Assembly (NCBI GenBank): GCA_024500155.1
Contig: CM044871.1
Coordinates: forward strand, 80,212,402 to 80,276,401
Length of the DNA stretch: 64,000 nucleotides
Origin: Chenopodium formosanum
Taxonomy: Eukaryota; Streptophyta; Magnoliopsida; Caryophyllales; Amaranthaceae
Direction: 5' to 3'
The translations under genes were made by a program, and so were the position numbers. Under the pieces are notes generated by a model, which saw only the letters and a program-made list of their open reading frames with translations, was not told where the DNA came from and ran no database searches. Positions within the stretch are counted from its first letter, which is position 1; the number at the start of each line of letters is the position of its first letter. Below, piece by piece: positions 29,395 to 44,000 of this stretch.

Positions 29395-32300
29395 ATGTTA
29401 AACGATGTCGTAGAGTTTAAGGATGAAGAAAGAATGGTGGCGAAGCTCAATGATGAACCGAGCATGGAAGCAGAGGTAGAAGTAGAAGGGGAAGAAGAGG
29501 AGGAAGAGGAGGGTTGGTCTTCAGATTCTGATATTGGGGAGGCTTTGGATTGGTTGGATTTAAAGGACATTGATGAGGGCGGTTATGAAGGCGGTTCAAT
29601 TACCCTTAATGCTCGACGGCCTAATGCTCATGGAGGGGCATTGTCTAGGTCAAGTTCTTCAACACTTCAGCCTCTATCGAATCGTACCCAGAAGTTTACT
29701 CATCACATCCGTCCTTCTCCTCTAGAGGTATATTTATCCATGTATTCGTTGTATCCATAGCTTCATCTTCTGTTATTTATTTTTGAAATTGTTGGTATAC
29801 ATGCGAGTTCTTTCTTGATGATATGATTATGATTCATTGAATAACCTGCCAAATGGGTTCTTTCTCAAATGCTTATTTGAGGATTTGATAAGAAGTATTT
29901 ATCCAAATGTTGTCTATACATCATAATCTATTTTGGAAATGGCACTAAACACCCTATTAATTTGGGTTATTGTTAATCCTACAACTCAACTCTTTTGTTT
30001 GAGTATTAATTTGGGGTTGATGGAGAATGGAAGGGGATTTATTATTTTAGTATTTTGATTTATGTTTCCTTGCTTTCACAGGAATGGGAGGGCAGGACAA
30101 ATGTTGGCATGTCCAACTCAGTCACTACTGCAATTCGTGAGAGTGTACGGGGGATGGCTATTGGTAAAACAAAGAACACGGAGAAAGCTGACCGTGCAAC
30201 TGTTGAACAGGTGGGTATATTATGGTACTACTTGTTTTTTATTTCTTGAAGTGATTTGTCCAAGTTTACCTCTTTTTGGAATTTTTTTTTTAACATTTAA
30301 ATATAGTCCCTTTCCTTCATATCAGGTGCTGTTTTTTTTTTGGTGGTACCAGTGATGTAACTTCTGTTTAACATGTTATTTGGTGTTTAGGTATCACATG
30401 GGTCAACTGATAGATTTACTACCTCTGATTTAGAGCCTTGAAAAACAACCTATATGCTTCATTGATATGTTATAGCCTGCGATAAATTTGAATTAGTTTT
30501 ATTGTCTGGTTTGCTGACATTTATGGTGAATACATGTAATGATAAAACAATTAATATATTGACTCATAGGATCAAGCCTCCATACGCAATTTATTGGCTA
30601 TTTTTTCATGGTGTGTATGGTTTCCCAGGAGTACAGCCTCGGTATGACAGGAAATAAAAACTGGTTTATATGTTATGATGTTATGCTAGATACTTAGATA
30701 GTGCTGGTAGTCAGGTACTAGGGATTTTGTTATGAAACACATTTTATATTGTAGACAATACCAATTCTTAGAGCTTTAGGTTGTATCTTTCCAGCTGAAC
30801 TGGCAGAACGGACCCTGGCCACCCTGCTTTCAGTAGTTCACTTACATTTTATATATGTGTTTACATTACAAGAATTTCTGAGGATGGTCCTGTTGAATCA
30901 AATATAGCTGTTACACTAGTTGAAGTTTTGTTTTCTTCTCATTACACAGCAAATCAGCCATCATGTTACCTTTTTTTTTTTTTTTTTTTTTTTGGGTTTT
31001 AGAATGATAATCCCTTACTATTAATATTGTTGGATTATACTTGCAAAAACGCTGTTTCCCTGTTTTACGTAACCGCAATCCACAAAAATAAGAACTGCTG
31101 CTTTATAAATATGGAAAATAATGCAAGTCTACAAACAGTCGCCCCTGCTCCAAACTGTTTTATGAGTGCATTTTCTGATTCTTGTGCTTTGCTGATCTTG
31201 TTATTCTGTATTATTAATATGTCTACATTCTACAACAATATTATTGTATACCAGGCTATTGACCCTAGGACTCGGATGGTTCTCTTCAAGATGTTGAATC
31301 GTGGGGTTTTTAATGATATAAATGGATGTATATCAACTGGGAAGGAGGTAAAATATTTTTTCATAATCTTGAATGTAGGATATCATTTATATCTAGATTT
31401 AACCTTTTGTTGTATGTGTAATGTAACAGTTAATTATATGATTATGCTTTTTATTTTTGCAGGCTAATGTTTACCATGCAACAAAATCTGATGGTGATGA
31501 ATTAGCTGTTAAAGTTTATAAAACTTCAGTTTTGGTGTTTAAGTAAGTAAAATGATATTTCGACTTTTTCATTTGTGAATGACCTGACATGTGAATGCTG
31601 AGAAATGTGAGTGACTATTTATTTTGGGTTTCTAGTAAAAAGCAAAACACATAAATACATAAAGAATATGGAGGGTGTATATTTTAAAGGCCTTGCTTTT
31701 CATCAAACTCTGCGTCATAAACCTATCACTTTTATTTTTGAGTTACCAAACCTTGAATAGTTGAATTCTATATATATTTGTATAGTTTTAATAACTGAAG
31801 CAAATTATATAACTAATGATTTTCTAAGAAAGTATCAATAACTATCACAAAGAGGAAAAAAATAAAGAGGTCACAAATTTACAATCTTGAAAGAATACAA
31901 AGATACTATTCTTCTATTTGTTTGCTGATTTCAGCTCATTGCATTTTCCCCCTTTTCTAAATCAGGGATAGAGATAGATATGTACAAGGTGACTATCGTT
32001 TCAGATATGGGTATTGCAAGCACAATCCTCGGAAAATGGTCAAGACATGGGCAGAGAAAGAAATGAGGAATCTTATAAGGTACTTTGTTAATCATATTCA
32101 ACTGGAGATAGTCTTCATTATGTTTGAGTGCTTAGTATGATACAATTCTGGCCAAAACATTTTGATTGATGGTGTATGGCTTGATTACAAATTCATAACT
32201 CTTCTGGATGGTAAAAAATCTGTGTATATCTGTGGCTATGTGAATCTGTAGGTTCCGTATGCTAGTCAAAGCATTCCATCCAATTTGTTTCTATGTTATC

Positions 32301-35300
32301 CCCACCAAAATTTTATTTTAGAGTCGTAATTTTTTGTGCATGGATGGAGAGTAAAAAAATTGCCAATTTGCTATTTTGCTGACTGCTAAAACAGGCTTGG
32401 TCAATATTGTATAGAATTATAGATTGTTGCAACTCATAATTGTTAACACATGGGAAAATTCATGAAATTATTGAAAGCTGATTGTGTCTGATTCGTGCTA
32501 ATTTATAAAATTTGTTAACTCAAAATGTTAACTCAATGCAGGCTGAAAGCAGCAGGATTACGCTGCCCTACACCTATTCTATTGAGACTCCATGTTTTAG
32601 TCATGGAATTCATAGGTATTTCATTAAATTTCCCTTTTTATTTATACATAATTGCATTTAATATCAGAGAAATTATTAGTTTGCTCTCCCTTGGGATGAT
32701 TGTCTTTGCTTCCAAGTATGACTTTTATGAGGCCAAATATTGTACGTATTATTTTGTTTATTTCTCTCAATTTTGAAACATCCTGTGACTGGAACCTCTT
32801 AGGAATTGTTAAAATTTGTACATATAAACAGTAAAAAAATTCTGAAAAAAATATCTTTGTGTGCCTTAGCTGCGTCTCAGCAAAATTGCCCCGCCTAGAC
32901 CACATGACCCTCTAACACCTTGCACCTCAGCGCTTAGAGGTGCGCCTTTTCAAACACTGATTAGCACTAGAAAATGATGCTTTCATCTCCTTTCTCCAAA
33001 CAACGCTTGAAATCTTCACTAACAAAGGGGGAGACCTAGTATCTGAGATGAACTTGCCTGGACTCCTTTACTGACATTAAGGCTTATGATATGTAAAAGA
33101 CAACTCAACTGGAAGTCTGGAACCCAACAAGAGGCCAGTGGGTTTGGTTTGAGATTTTCAACCTTGTAATTGATTGGGTTGATATGGACCTTGCATGAAG
33201 ATAATCTGGTTCAGCTCAGAGTAGGAATCCTTACATACTTGATACGGCGCATTCTGCTTAATTATTCCTGCTAGGTTTATATCATGTCAACCCAAAGACC
33301 TGTGTATGGATTACCTGAACTTCAGGTATTAGTGTGATAAACTGTTGGCACCAGCCCTATAAATTCACAAATATTTTCTATTTATGGAATTAATGAGGCA
33401 TTGGCTATTTTTGTTGGGTGGTTAAGCCATTAGCTTGCTGAGTGGTCACTGCTTAAGTTCAAACATACTCCGTAGGTTTTAATCAGGTGAAACTGTTTTC
33501 AATTTCTTAGCAATATTATATTCATCCTGAAAATGAGCTTGAAATGCGAAAAATGGAAGAGAGCCTAGATGGAATTGAAGTGATTTGGCAGCCAAGGACA
33601 GGAAATCACCCTTTTCTCAGTTCCTCCTGTTGTAGCTCAATGTTGCCTTCTCCAGTACTTTTTGCTGAAATTTTGCACAACTTACTGTCCAAGGGGAAAA
33701 CTCAGATGGGTATAAACCCACTCAAGATAATTGGTTTCCTAGTTTTATGCTTCTTCTCTTATTGAGATCTGCTAGCTGTATAGTTTAGTGACTTTAAAAA
33801 TTTGTTCTCTGGTTGGGAAATATCAGGAATAGAAATGAGTTAGTGTGTCAGTAATTTAGATTAAATGCAACAAACTACACTTTCTGTGTGCAAAGGTCAC
33901 TGCAGGGCTGCAGCTCAAGTGTATGCTTTCTAACCTTTGTATTTGTTGAGAAATCACAACAGTGTTAGGAAGAGGGTCAAATCTGTAATGAGTTTTCATA
34001 AAAATTTAGCATGTGGCCCAATGCCCTGGATTGGTTGAGTTTAGCTTTTTATGTGCAGGAAATATTATTTAGAAATCGTATATTTGATTTAGCTTGGCTG
34101 GTGTGTTTTGAGTATATTTTTTCGAAACAAGTATTAGAAACTTTAGCTTGTCAAAGTTATTGGGGATTAAAATTTAATTTGTCTTGCAATCAATACATAG
34201 TGGAATGTAGCAAGTAACGTAAGAACCATTTTTAAAAAAATTACAAAATAAAAACTCACCTGTTACTATGTACTTAGTATTTGTGTGCAATAAGCAACCA
34301 GTTGGTAAAATTCTAATACGAAGTATAAATTTTGCTGGTCCCAGGTCCATACCCAATGATAATTGCATTTTGTCAAATTGTAGTGTATGTTTTTTGCCAT
34401 GTGTATGACAAGGGATGAATTTGATGAATGAGAGGGGTTATACATGGCATAAATGCTTTATTAGGAACACTTTTTAATACAAGTATATATATGCAGCCAA
34501 AATTAATGCAAAATAATACATTTTTGTATATGGGAAGTGAAGGCATATCTTTGTATTTGCACTCCAAAAGTTGTACATATATTCTGTTCCATAATGCTTA
34601 CAATGCCTTTGAACCATTTGCTTTTCAGGCAAGGCAGGTTGGGCAGCACCTCGACTTAAAGACGCATCTTTATCTCTTGACAAGTTGCGAGAAAGTTATG
34701 TGGAGGTAAAGCTTGACTCTCTCTTATCTACCCCCTCTCCCTCCCTTCCTCCCTCCCTCCACAAAATGAACCAAATGCTGATAATGATCTTTCTAATCCT
34801 GTAGTAGTGTACTGTATCATTTTTGCTTTCTGTTACTGGTCATGAGGGGTATATAGCTATGATTATTAAAAACTACAAATGTTCCTTGCTCAATATTTTT
34901 TCTAGTACAGCATTGACCACTTCATTTATGGGTTCTGTTATATTAATCAACAATTTATTATCTTTTATATTGACATTGAATGTATGACACTTTACTTTTA
35001 ATGTGCCCGTTCTGTTTCAAGATTATTACAGCAATGCGGACACTGTATCAGAAGTGTAAACTGGTACATGGGGATCTCAGCGAGTATAATATACTATATT
35101 ATGAGGTACGCTTAAATCATGCTTAACTTTGAATGTCTACACCTCTGTGATACAAAATTATATCAAATGTACATGGATTGCAGGGTCACTTGTATATTAT
35201 TGATGTCTCGCAATCTGTTGACCTTGATCATCCTCATGCACTTGATTTCTTACGTGAAGATTGTCTTCATGTTTCTGTAAGTAATATAGCTGTGATTCCT

Positions 35301-36223
35301 TTTTCTTTCGTTTTAGTTTTTACCCCCTTTTTTTCACTCTAAGTAAAACTTTTTGTTGAAATGCAGGATTTCTTTAGGAAAAATGGTGTGGCTGTGATGA
35401 ATATCCGAGAACTTTTTGATTTCATTGTGGATCCAACCATTGCAGATGAAGCTGTTGATACTTATTTGGAAGAGGTATACAAAGCATCAGTTGCCACTGT
35501 CATTGTTTTTATATCTATCCTAATGCTTTTTTACGTTTGTTGGTAAACAAACTAAATAAATGTAGCAATATTTCTCAGGCACAACAAAAGATTTTAGCTA
35601 GAGGGGATGTGATGTCTGCTGAGGAGCAAATTGCAGACTCTGTATTTGTCCAGGTAACCTTATCTGTTAATGGTCATCATATGATGTTCGTTTACCCACA
35701 ATCTATCCCATAATGCAGGCACGTGCTTTTTGCATGCATTTCCTTGGTGTTTGAAATGGAAGATCACTTTCTGTCTGTTACTCTCATCATCTCATGTCTG
35801 TTTTATTTGCAGTCATTCATCCCAAAAACATTAGAACAAGTCAAAGATGCTGAGGAAGATGCATTTCGATTAACTAGTGGGAAGGATACAGGTGATATGT
35901 ACTACAAAACCATCACTGGACTCAAGTCGGCACTAAGTACAACTGCAGAGAAAGACCAAAAGAATGAGAATCAAGTAGCAGCTACTCATTCTGATGTGAG
36001 TGTCAGCGAATCAGATTCTGAAGATGAAAGCGAAGATGAGGTTGGAAGTTCTGGTGAATTGGAAGGGAAGGAAAGCAAGCTATCCCCGGAAGATATAAAA
36101 GCTTCCAGGAAGGAGAACAAGAAGAAAGTTAAAGAGGAGAAGAGAGAAGCTAGGAAGAACAAAACCCCGAAAGCTGTTAAGAAGAGAAAAAAGAAGCTTT
36201 CCAAATCTCACAAAACAAGGTAG
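29395..36223 (+). CDS. RIO1: RIO1 atypical serine/threonine protein kinase
   Basis: RIO1 is a conserved kinase/ATPase needed for late 40S ribosomal subunit maturation, acting on cytoplasmic pre-40S particles. Coding exons: 29395-29727, 30082-30210, 31255-31347, 31463-31542, 31966-32079, 32542-32615, 34629-34705, 35022-35105, 35184-35276, 35367-35474, 35579-35653 and 35813-36223. All have GT-AG borders and join in frame to 556 codons, close to the usual plant length. Visible motifs are the P-loop-like STGKEANVYHA, ATP-binding Lys 202 in AVKVYKTS, the catalytic loop VHGDLSEYN (Asp 318, Asn 323) and metal-binding Asp 335 in YIIDVSQSV. The N-terminus is acidic (EGEEEEEEEGWSSDS) and the C-terminus is a Lys/Arg-rich tail, both typical. 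An alternative start is ATG 29428. No defects seen. Confidence 0.93.
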
Positions 36224-38014
36224 TTATATTCTAGATACATGAACATAGAGCAAGTTTTGTAGAATTAGTCGCCCTGAAGAAAAAAGAACTAAACCTGAGA
36301 TGGAATATACCAGTTATTATTATTATTAATTTTCAATTTTGGTTAACATGTTTGAGCTGAAATTTGTGTTTGTTTATTGTATGATTCCGCTGCTATTACG
36401 TGATTAAGTATTTCGTATTTGATTGGCAAAACTTACTAAATTTGAATGTTACTCAATTGAATTTGGGCGAACTTGTAACTTTGAATTAAGAAGTACATCA
36501 AAATCTAACATTTCGTAGTGTAGAGCTCTTTAAAAATTTCATAATTTGCACAGGGGTGAACAACTGAACGTAATTGATGGCATCAGATAAATAAAAAGAT
36601 CAAACATGTTTGAAGGAAAACTAAGAGGAAACCTAGATATCAAATTAGGGGGGTTGGGGGGGGGGGGGGGAGTAAAAAGATCAAACATGTTTAAAAAGAT
36701 CAAACATGTTTGAAGGAAAACTAAGAGGAAACCTAGATATCAAATTAGGGGGGTTGGGGGGGGGGGGGGGGGGAGAAGGGGGGAATAGAATTCCAAAGGT
36801 GTAGATGTGCAGCTTTAGAGTTTAAGTAATCACAAGCCTAAGTAAAAAGCAAAAGAGATAGTCCTTTCTAGGTCGACCTGACAGTTGGGTCATTTAGATT
36901 GGGGGGCGGGTTTTGGGTATTTTTGGCTCAATTGATGATTGGGTAAGGTTAGAATTCTAGTTAGTAGTTTGAGTCAAGTTCATATCGTGTCATTTCAGGA
37001 TTTTTAGGTTAGGTCGAGTTTTGGTTCAAGACTCCGGATCAATTAGTTCAAAATGGGTCATTTAAGATCGGGTCGATTTGGTTTAGATTGAGACTTCAAG
37101 TCAAGCTCAGATCGTGACATTATCATTGTTATAGTTCAATTATTGTAAATATCCAAACTTTGTAGTGACAAGGTGAGGCTATTTTTTCACTTTTCTTTAA
37201 TTATTACTATTACTAGATAGTAGAGGCGGGGGTTACAAATGCTAACAGTGAAAATGGTCCGGTACAATGTTTGGTTTGAGTAAATTTCAAAAGTTGGGCC
37301 CTTATATTTTATAATAGTTTCACTTGGGGGGTGTAATTGACCGCATAGTGGATAGACTGATAGAGTAGCTGTCATGGATGCAAATTAAAACTGCTTAGAA
37401 CACGTTATAATCGATTAGTTCAAAGATTTGTTATGATTCAACATGTTCTAAGTACCATTGGCCACGCATTTTAAAGAATAAAGGAACCCCCATTACACTA
37501 ATTGAGCTTTCTCTATATTATCAATCGAGTAATCTCTAAAAAACTAACCAAGTAACCTTTGTAATACCGACGATGTATCCGTATATCACTAACGAAATAA
37601 TCCTAGATGGTTGGCCATGTATAAGAATCTATACTATCCGTTCCTCATGAAGTTTAGGTGCCACGTGACACTCTTCTCATTTAATTTGATATGGTTCTTA
37701 TAAGATTTGAACCCAAGAATTCAAGTTTAAACTCCAATGTGTAAACCACTAATTGTCTATTACCATATTACTTGAAATATTAATAAAGATTTTTATCATG
37801 AAAATAATGCAGTTACTCGGGGCATTGCCATTGCCCGAGCCTAACGCTAGTTTGTGTTTTACGGAGTAAAATGAGTAACTACCCCGTAATCTAAAAGGCG
37901 GGAATTTAATGAGAATACCGTTCAACCAGCAACTGTATTACCTCCGTACTAACTCTTATCCACAACAAATCCTTTTTCATCTTCTTCCACTCTCACTTCC
38001 CTCTTCCCACAACC
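36224..38014. other. Intergenic region RIO1-PHYLLO with G-rich duplication
   Basis: No gene seen. A segment of about 95-100 bp (ATCAAACATGTTTGAAGG... to a G-run) occurs twice in tandem at about 36595-36780. Each copy ends in a long G tract (14 or more) capable of G-quadruplex folding. 36890-37130 holds GGGTCATTT/GGGTCG-type repeat debris. 37930-38010 is the CT-rich leader of PHYLLO; no clear TATA box was found. Confidence 0.6.
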
Positions 38015-41000
38015 ATGAACACTCGCATAATTCTCCCAAATTCTCTCTCTTCATCTTCCCCAATTTTCAATTTCCCAAACCCTAAACCTAATTTCTCTCC
38101 TAAACTCCCTTTAATTTCCTCCAATTTCCACCTCTTCCGCTCTCTTCTCCTCCATCAAAACCCCTTTCTCAAGGTATTCCTCTTTTTTTACTCTGATTTT
38201 TCTCTGTTTTTTCTTCCCTAATTTTGTCTTTCTTTTGATTTTTCAGATGAATCGAGCAATTAGTTTGAATAACTCAGTTAATGCGTCGGAAGATGAATTT
38301 TGTGGTGATGATTTGGTAATTGAAGCGTCTCTTACTAGAATTCTTCCACCTGCTTTGACATTGGAGCATGGAGTTGTGGCATTGAAGGATGCGCTTCAGG
38401 AATTTAAGCTTAATCCTCCAAATTCGGCTAGTGGTTTGATTAGATTTCAGGTATTTTTAGTGTTTTGTACTATTCTTTTAATATCATGGAATTTACTCCG
38501 TTGAATGTTGATGGCATCAGTAAAGCATTCCGTTGTTGTACGTCCCAATCTAGTTGTCACATATGCTTTCGCCACAATTTATGATTAATGAGAAGGTTTG
38601 TCCAAGAGGTATACGCGGCAACAAATTTGGGAATGTGAGTAATTATATTGTTGATGACACCAATAGGAAATAAAAATCGGAGAAAGTAATAAAATGGCGC
38701 TAAATTGAGTGTTGCCAGTTATCTTGAAATGGGGGAGTTAATTTGGTTGTTTGCACAAGGAATTGGATTGCTTGGAAGGATGGTAAGACGTACCTAATAT
38801 CTGTGAGTTGATCGAGTAAAGGGAGTTAAACTTAAAAGGAGGTTACCATATCATGTCATCAAGTTTGTTGTTTTATATCTATTATAAGAATATTTATTGT
38901 AAAATGTGGTTTATAGAGTTCATTTGGATAAAGATTCAACATTTGGAATAGTTAATGAGTTATATTTGGGAGCCTTTTGTTTGGGTGTGAAGAGATTATA
39001 TGGTTTGAAATGGAGTGCCTCGTAAATCTGCTGTTTAGCTAAAAATGATTCATTTGGGTTCTAGTTGGAAAATTTGAAAGCCACATTGTTTTCTTGGTTT
39101 CTTTGGTTATTGAATTTATAAACTGAGTTACAGGTAGCTGTGCCCCCAAGTGCGAATGCTTTGGACTGGTTCTGTTGTCAGCCTGAGGCATCGGGAGTGT
39201 TTCCTCAGTTTTACCTGTCCAAGCAATCAAAGAATCCAACTTGCAAGTCAGCTTTCTTTAGCAAGACTCGTGGGGTTTTTGGAATTGGAGCTGCGGTTTC
39301 CTTTAGACAGTCACCTTCTAGATCTGATGAGTGGAACTCGTTTAGAAGGTAAACTTCAAATATCTTTTTGATTTATGTTTCTTGAAATCTTTCAGTATTT
39401 AGTTAACAATTTATGAACAATTGGTTTAAGTTTATGCTATGTACTGTTCTTCTGTCCTAGTTGATAGCATTGAGAAGTTTCAGCAAACAGCCCTAGTAAA
39501 AATTGGCTCTGAGCACAATTTTCATTACTTGAAGAGAACTGGCTCCATGCCTTTGGTGTCATGGAATATATGGGACAAAGGTATTGTCGGTGAAATCATT
39601 GATGAACTAAATGGCTTCCCAAAGAACATAGTAAATTAGTAATAGGAATAAGCTATTGGAGAATAAAAATTAATTGCCAGTTAGTGTGGATAGTACTGGT
39701 ATTACAGTATTAATGTGGTGATTTGTGTAAATTGAAGGACGAGATTAATGATGATCTCGTATAAGATTACCTTGATGCTACATGTCCATGATTGTCTTTT
39801 ATTTCTACAGCTAAGTCTACTATTTTAACAATCCTCTCTGTTAGGCAGCCATTTTCATGCGTCCCTTATAGCCTTTCTACTACATAGTGACAACTGGTAG
39901 CTACTAACCAGTTTAATCTTTGAAGTTGATGAAGCTGTTTCTGTGATACTGTAATTATTTTGTGGCAGACAGTAGGAGTACATGTAACATTAGACATCAC
40001 TGTTTTTTTTTTTTTTTTTTTTTTTTTGGGTTGGGGGGGGGGGGGGGGGATTTAATGTAGCGAGCCATTTCTTGTTCCTTTTTTTTTTGTACAGAGATTC
40101 TAAGGAGGAACATGTTTGGCATATGAAGAGATTCACTTGTTTCATGTATGGAGAACAACTTTATGCATTCTGCAGTTTAATTTGTTGTTACCTACATACT
40201 ATGTGAATTAGAGGATGTAATTTGGCTTAGATTTTATTTTATTTTATTTACTGGCTTTTTTTAGTACTCTGCAAATTAGGTCCATGTATAGAATAGTTGA
40301 ACATTAAAGAATACGTTGGGATTTTGAATTGAGTGTGCTTGGACTTTTTTAAGTTTTGAAGGAATGAGATATACATTATATTACACTTCAAATACAGAAA
40401 TTATTTAGTTTGTCTAGCATAAGTTTCAAGCTCTAGATGCATAATTTTCCTTTTCCGAGCAATAAGTACTCCTTCATAGATAGTTAGCAACTATGAAGAA
40501 GCAGGACCGTAAATGTTGGATCAATCTATCAATTAAAGGCTTATTCCCATAAGCGGGCTCAGCTAAATGAACCAAAGTGATTACTCCGTATAGTCATGCA
40601 CAAAGATCTTCCTCTTCCATCCCTTACAATCAAATACTTCATTCTCATGCAAATCCATACGCTTCATATTATTCCTAACTCCTTTCAACCCAAGTCATTT
40701 TCGGTCTCCCTTTATCTCGTTTAACCTTTCCATGATCCCACTCTTCCACTCTTCGTACCGATGTACTCTGGGGTCTCCTTCTTACATGCACGAATCTTGG
40801 CAGGCGATTTTCCCTTAGTTTGTCTACAATGCCTGCGATACCTACTTTCTTACGTATAACTTCATTTCTAATTCTATCTCTTTGAGTGTTTCCGCACATC
40901 CATCTTAACATGTGTATTTCAGTAACTTCAATATTTTTAATGTGTTCCTTCTTAGAAGCCCAATATGCTGTACCATATAGCAACACTAGTCATTTGGCAC

Positions 41001-44000
41001 TTGTATAGTAGTAGAAAAACCAATCTGCCATAGACCTTTTTTTACCCTTGATTATGTCTCGGCCTCCATCATTGTTAACTATCAATTAAAAACCATCAGC
41101 TTTTAAATTGAAAAATCCTTTTTTGTGAAGGAGCCCTAGTCCTCAATTTTATAGTGTTTATTTTTTGTATATTATAAGAAATTCACTCATTCCAATTAGT
41201 TTGTAGAGTGAATGGTTGTGGGAATTAACATTTTTTTTTATAACAATGAGGACGTAAAAATAGCTGAAAAATGAAGAGGATTTTTTTCCGAATGATTACG
41301 TGTGCCGCATATGGGGTTGAAGTTTGGGACTTTTGCTTCCAAAATAGCTCTTGCACAGGACCATTTTTTATTAAAAAGGGACATGTTCTTCCATAATCTT
41401 TTCCAAGTAGATTCTAGAAAGGAATAATTGATGGATCGGTGAATTATAAAGTACAAAGTATGAATAATGAAATATTAATAGCTTAACTTTGTATTTATTT
41501 TATCAATAAATAATCATTCTTATTGATTATTAGTTCTTAATTACTCCATGCATCTTAGAATAGTTCAATCACTTGCCTGCAGCGTTAAGTTGTTGTGGTG
41601 TTATTAATTTATAAATTTTAATCTTATACTTTATCCATTTTTTAGTATTTGCAACACTTCCCTAAAATGGAAATTTTATAATACTTGCAACACAATATGA
41701 ATGGATTATTTATTTATTTATTTATATACAGAGTATATAGTAAAGGTTGTACTATTATACTTATTTAAATCTTGTGGCCCACTTAATTATACTCCTAACA
41801 ATCTCTCAACCACAGTTTAAGTGTGTTAAATCATGTAAGACCAACTTTTCTTATTTACCGTGAAAAGTATGTGTTGCAAGCATTAAAAACGAAGGAAGTA
41901 GTAAAGTGAGTGTGCTATGAGATAGTTGAGTATAATGTTTTTTCACTTTTTGAACAAGTAGATACGATAGGATATAGGTATCTTTTTTTATTGAATGTGA
42001 GATAGAATGAGGCCTTAACATTTTGGTAGTGTTAAGAGATGAGTCTCAAAATAATAGTGGGGTCTATCCCAAGGAAGTGTTTGAATTATTATGGGGCACT
42101 AGGAAAGGTAAAATGTCCAAACTATATTGGGAATGGTAAAATGTTCAAACTATATTGAGGTGGAGGGAGTATTACTTATTTAAAAGAAGAAGTAAAAAGT
42201 CATTTATCGCGATAAAAGGCAAAAGCTAGTGGGAAAAGTCTTTTCATTTTGGCTTAAAAACTAGGTTTTTACAACCAAACCTTTTTTTAATAATGATTAT
42301 TATATACGAAGTTTTTTTTTTTAATTTTTTTTTTTAATAATTTTTGGAAGCATGGTGTTTAACCACATAAAAAAAGCAAAAGGCAACCAAAAAGCCAGTG
42401 AAAGCCATTTATTAAACGTAGCTAATATATTCTAGAATCTAGATATATACCTTACAAAGAAAGAGTCCAAGTGTTAAAAGTTCTAGGAGAACTTATTTAA
42501 GAGTCCATTTCTTAGTACTAGGAAAGGGTTTTACCCTTTTTAAATAGCTGAGAGTTCACTGAAGAAAATAACTTTATATCTTTTGCAGATATTTGTTGGT
42601 TGATTCACTCAATATCACAGTGTATGGCTTCATTGATAGCAACTACGACATCAAATCTTCTTTTATGAAGCATGAGACTGGTTCATTGTACTTTATAATT
42701 CCTCAGGTGACGCTGCATTCTTTTTGCATCATATATCATTACTGATTCTCATAGAATGCCCAATGTAATCAATTAGAAATTATAAGTATGATGTTGTCTA
42801 TTGATAGCCTGGTTTACATGTTGTGGCATTCGGACTGCTATTAATTTGAAAATGTTTTATTTGCTAGATAGAACTAAATGAATGTGAAGGGTTCTGCATA
42901 TTAGCTGGGACACTTGTATGGAGTGACTCTTTCTGGTGTAATTTCAAGCAAGCCCTTCATTCTTATGAGAATTCTCTCTTACAGGTACCTCCTTTTTTAT
43001 TTTCTCCGTAGTTACACAGATTTTGCGTTTGCCTTTTCATTATTATTATCCAGGTATTTCCAATAATCCAAGGTGTTTTGGAGTAAATTACTGTCAGTAT
43101 ATTTGTTCATCTACTTCAACATTAAATAGCTATGTTTTACTTATTTGGAGTTCCTTCTTCAAGCATTGGCGGTTTTTCTTATGAACATTAATCTGCCGAT
43201 TATTTTTATTCTTATTGATGATTTTCACATTGCATGTCATGTGTAAGAATGTATTGCTTGGGTATTGTTGTCAAATCATAATCCTTATAGTTTATCCATC
43301 ATTTAATTTTTGTGTAAATGCGCATGGTGTTGATTTTTCCATGATTCTTTAATTATTATTAGTTATTTTGAGGCCATAAACTATATATCCATTTGTGTAA
43401 TCTATATTTACCAAATGCTGCATTAAAAACTCTCTTTGGGGTACCAAACTACTATAAATAGGTAAGCCTATAGCAATGTGTCATCAGTAGAATTAGTAAA
43501 TGCTTGCATTGGTGGTGTGCTGTGTTCCTTGGTTGAATGTCATAGTCATAGGATCACAATGTCAATTTTCAAGTTTTAAATGTTTGAAAGCAACCTGTCA
43601 TGGACTCATGGTATTAGTTATAACTAATCTAAATAGGATGAGTACAGTTGATGGGTTCTGTGTTCCATGTGTGAAGTTGAGACTAAGTGTTCTTTGTGTG
43701 AAATATTGAGACTTAGTGTTGAAATTCAACCTTGATGATGATACTTATTAGTAACAAGTTTGAGAAATATTGAGGCTTGTCATGCATATTTCTTTTCACA
43801 CTAAAGTCTTTAGTGCTCAATTTCTTGTGGCCTGTTATTGAACTGGTTTGTAATATTCATGGAATGATCCACCCTGATCTTATCATCATCTCTTTAATAA
43901 TCTTGTGCCAAAGAGTGTTGTAGTGTTTTGCCTTTTACTTGAATGTCGAAGTATTCTTATTTTGTTAATACATGTTCATGTTTTATTGTTCACCATATCC

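Noticed and set aside
39439..39639. 66-codon ORF in PHYLLO intron 3
   Set aside because: Reads like protein (KIGSEHNFHYLKRTGSMPLV) but I recognise no family. It lacks splice support and breaks the PHYLLO frame, so it is left unannotated.
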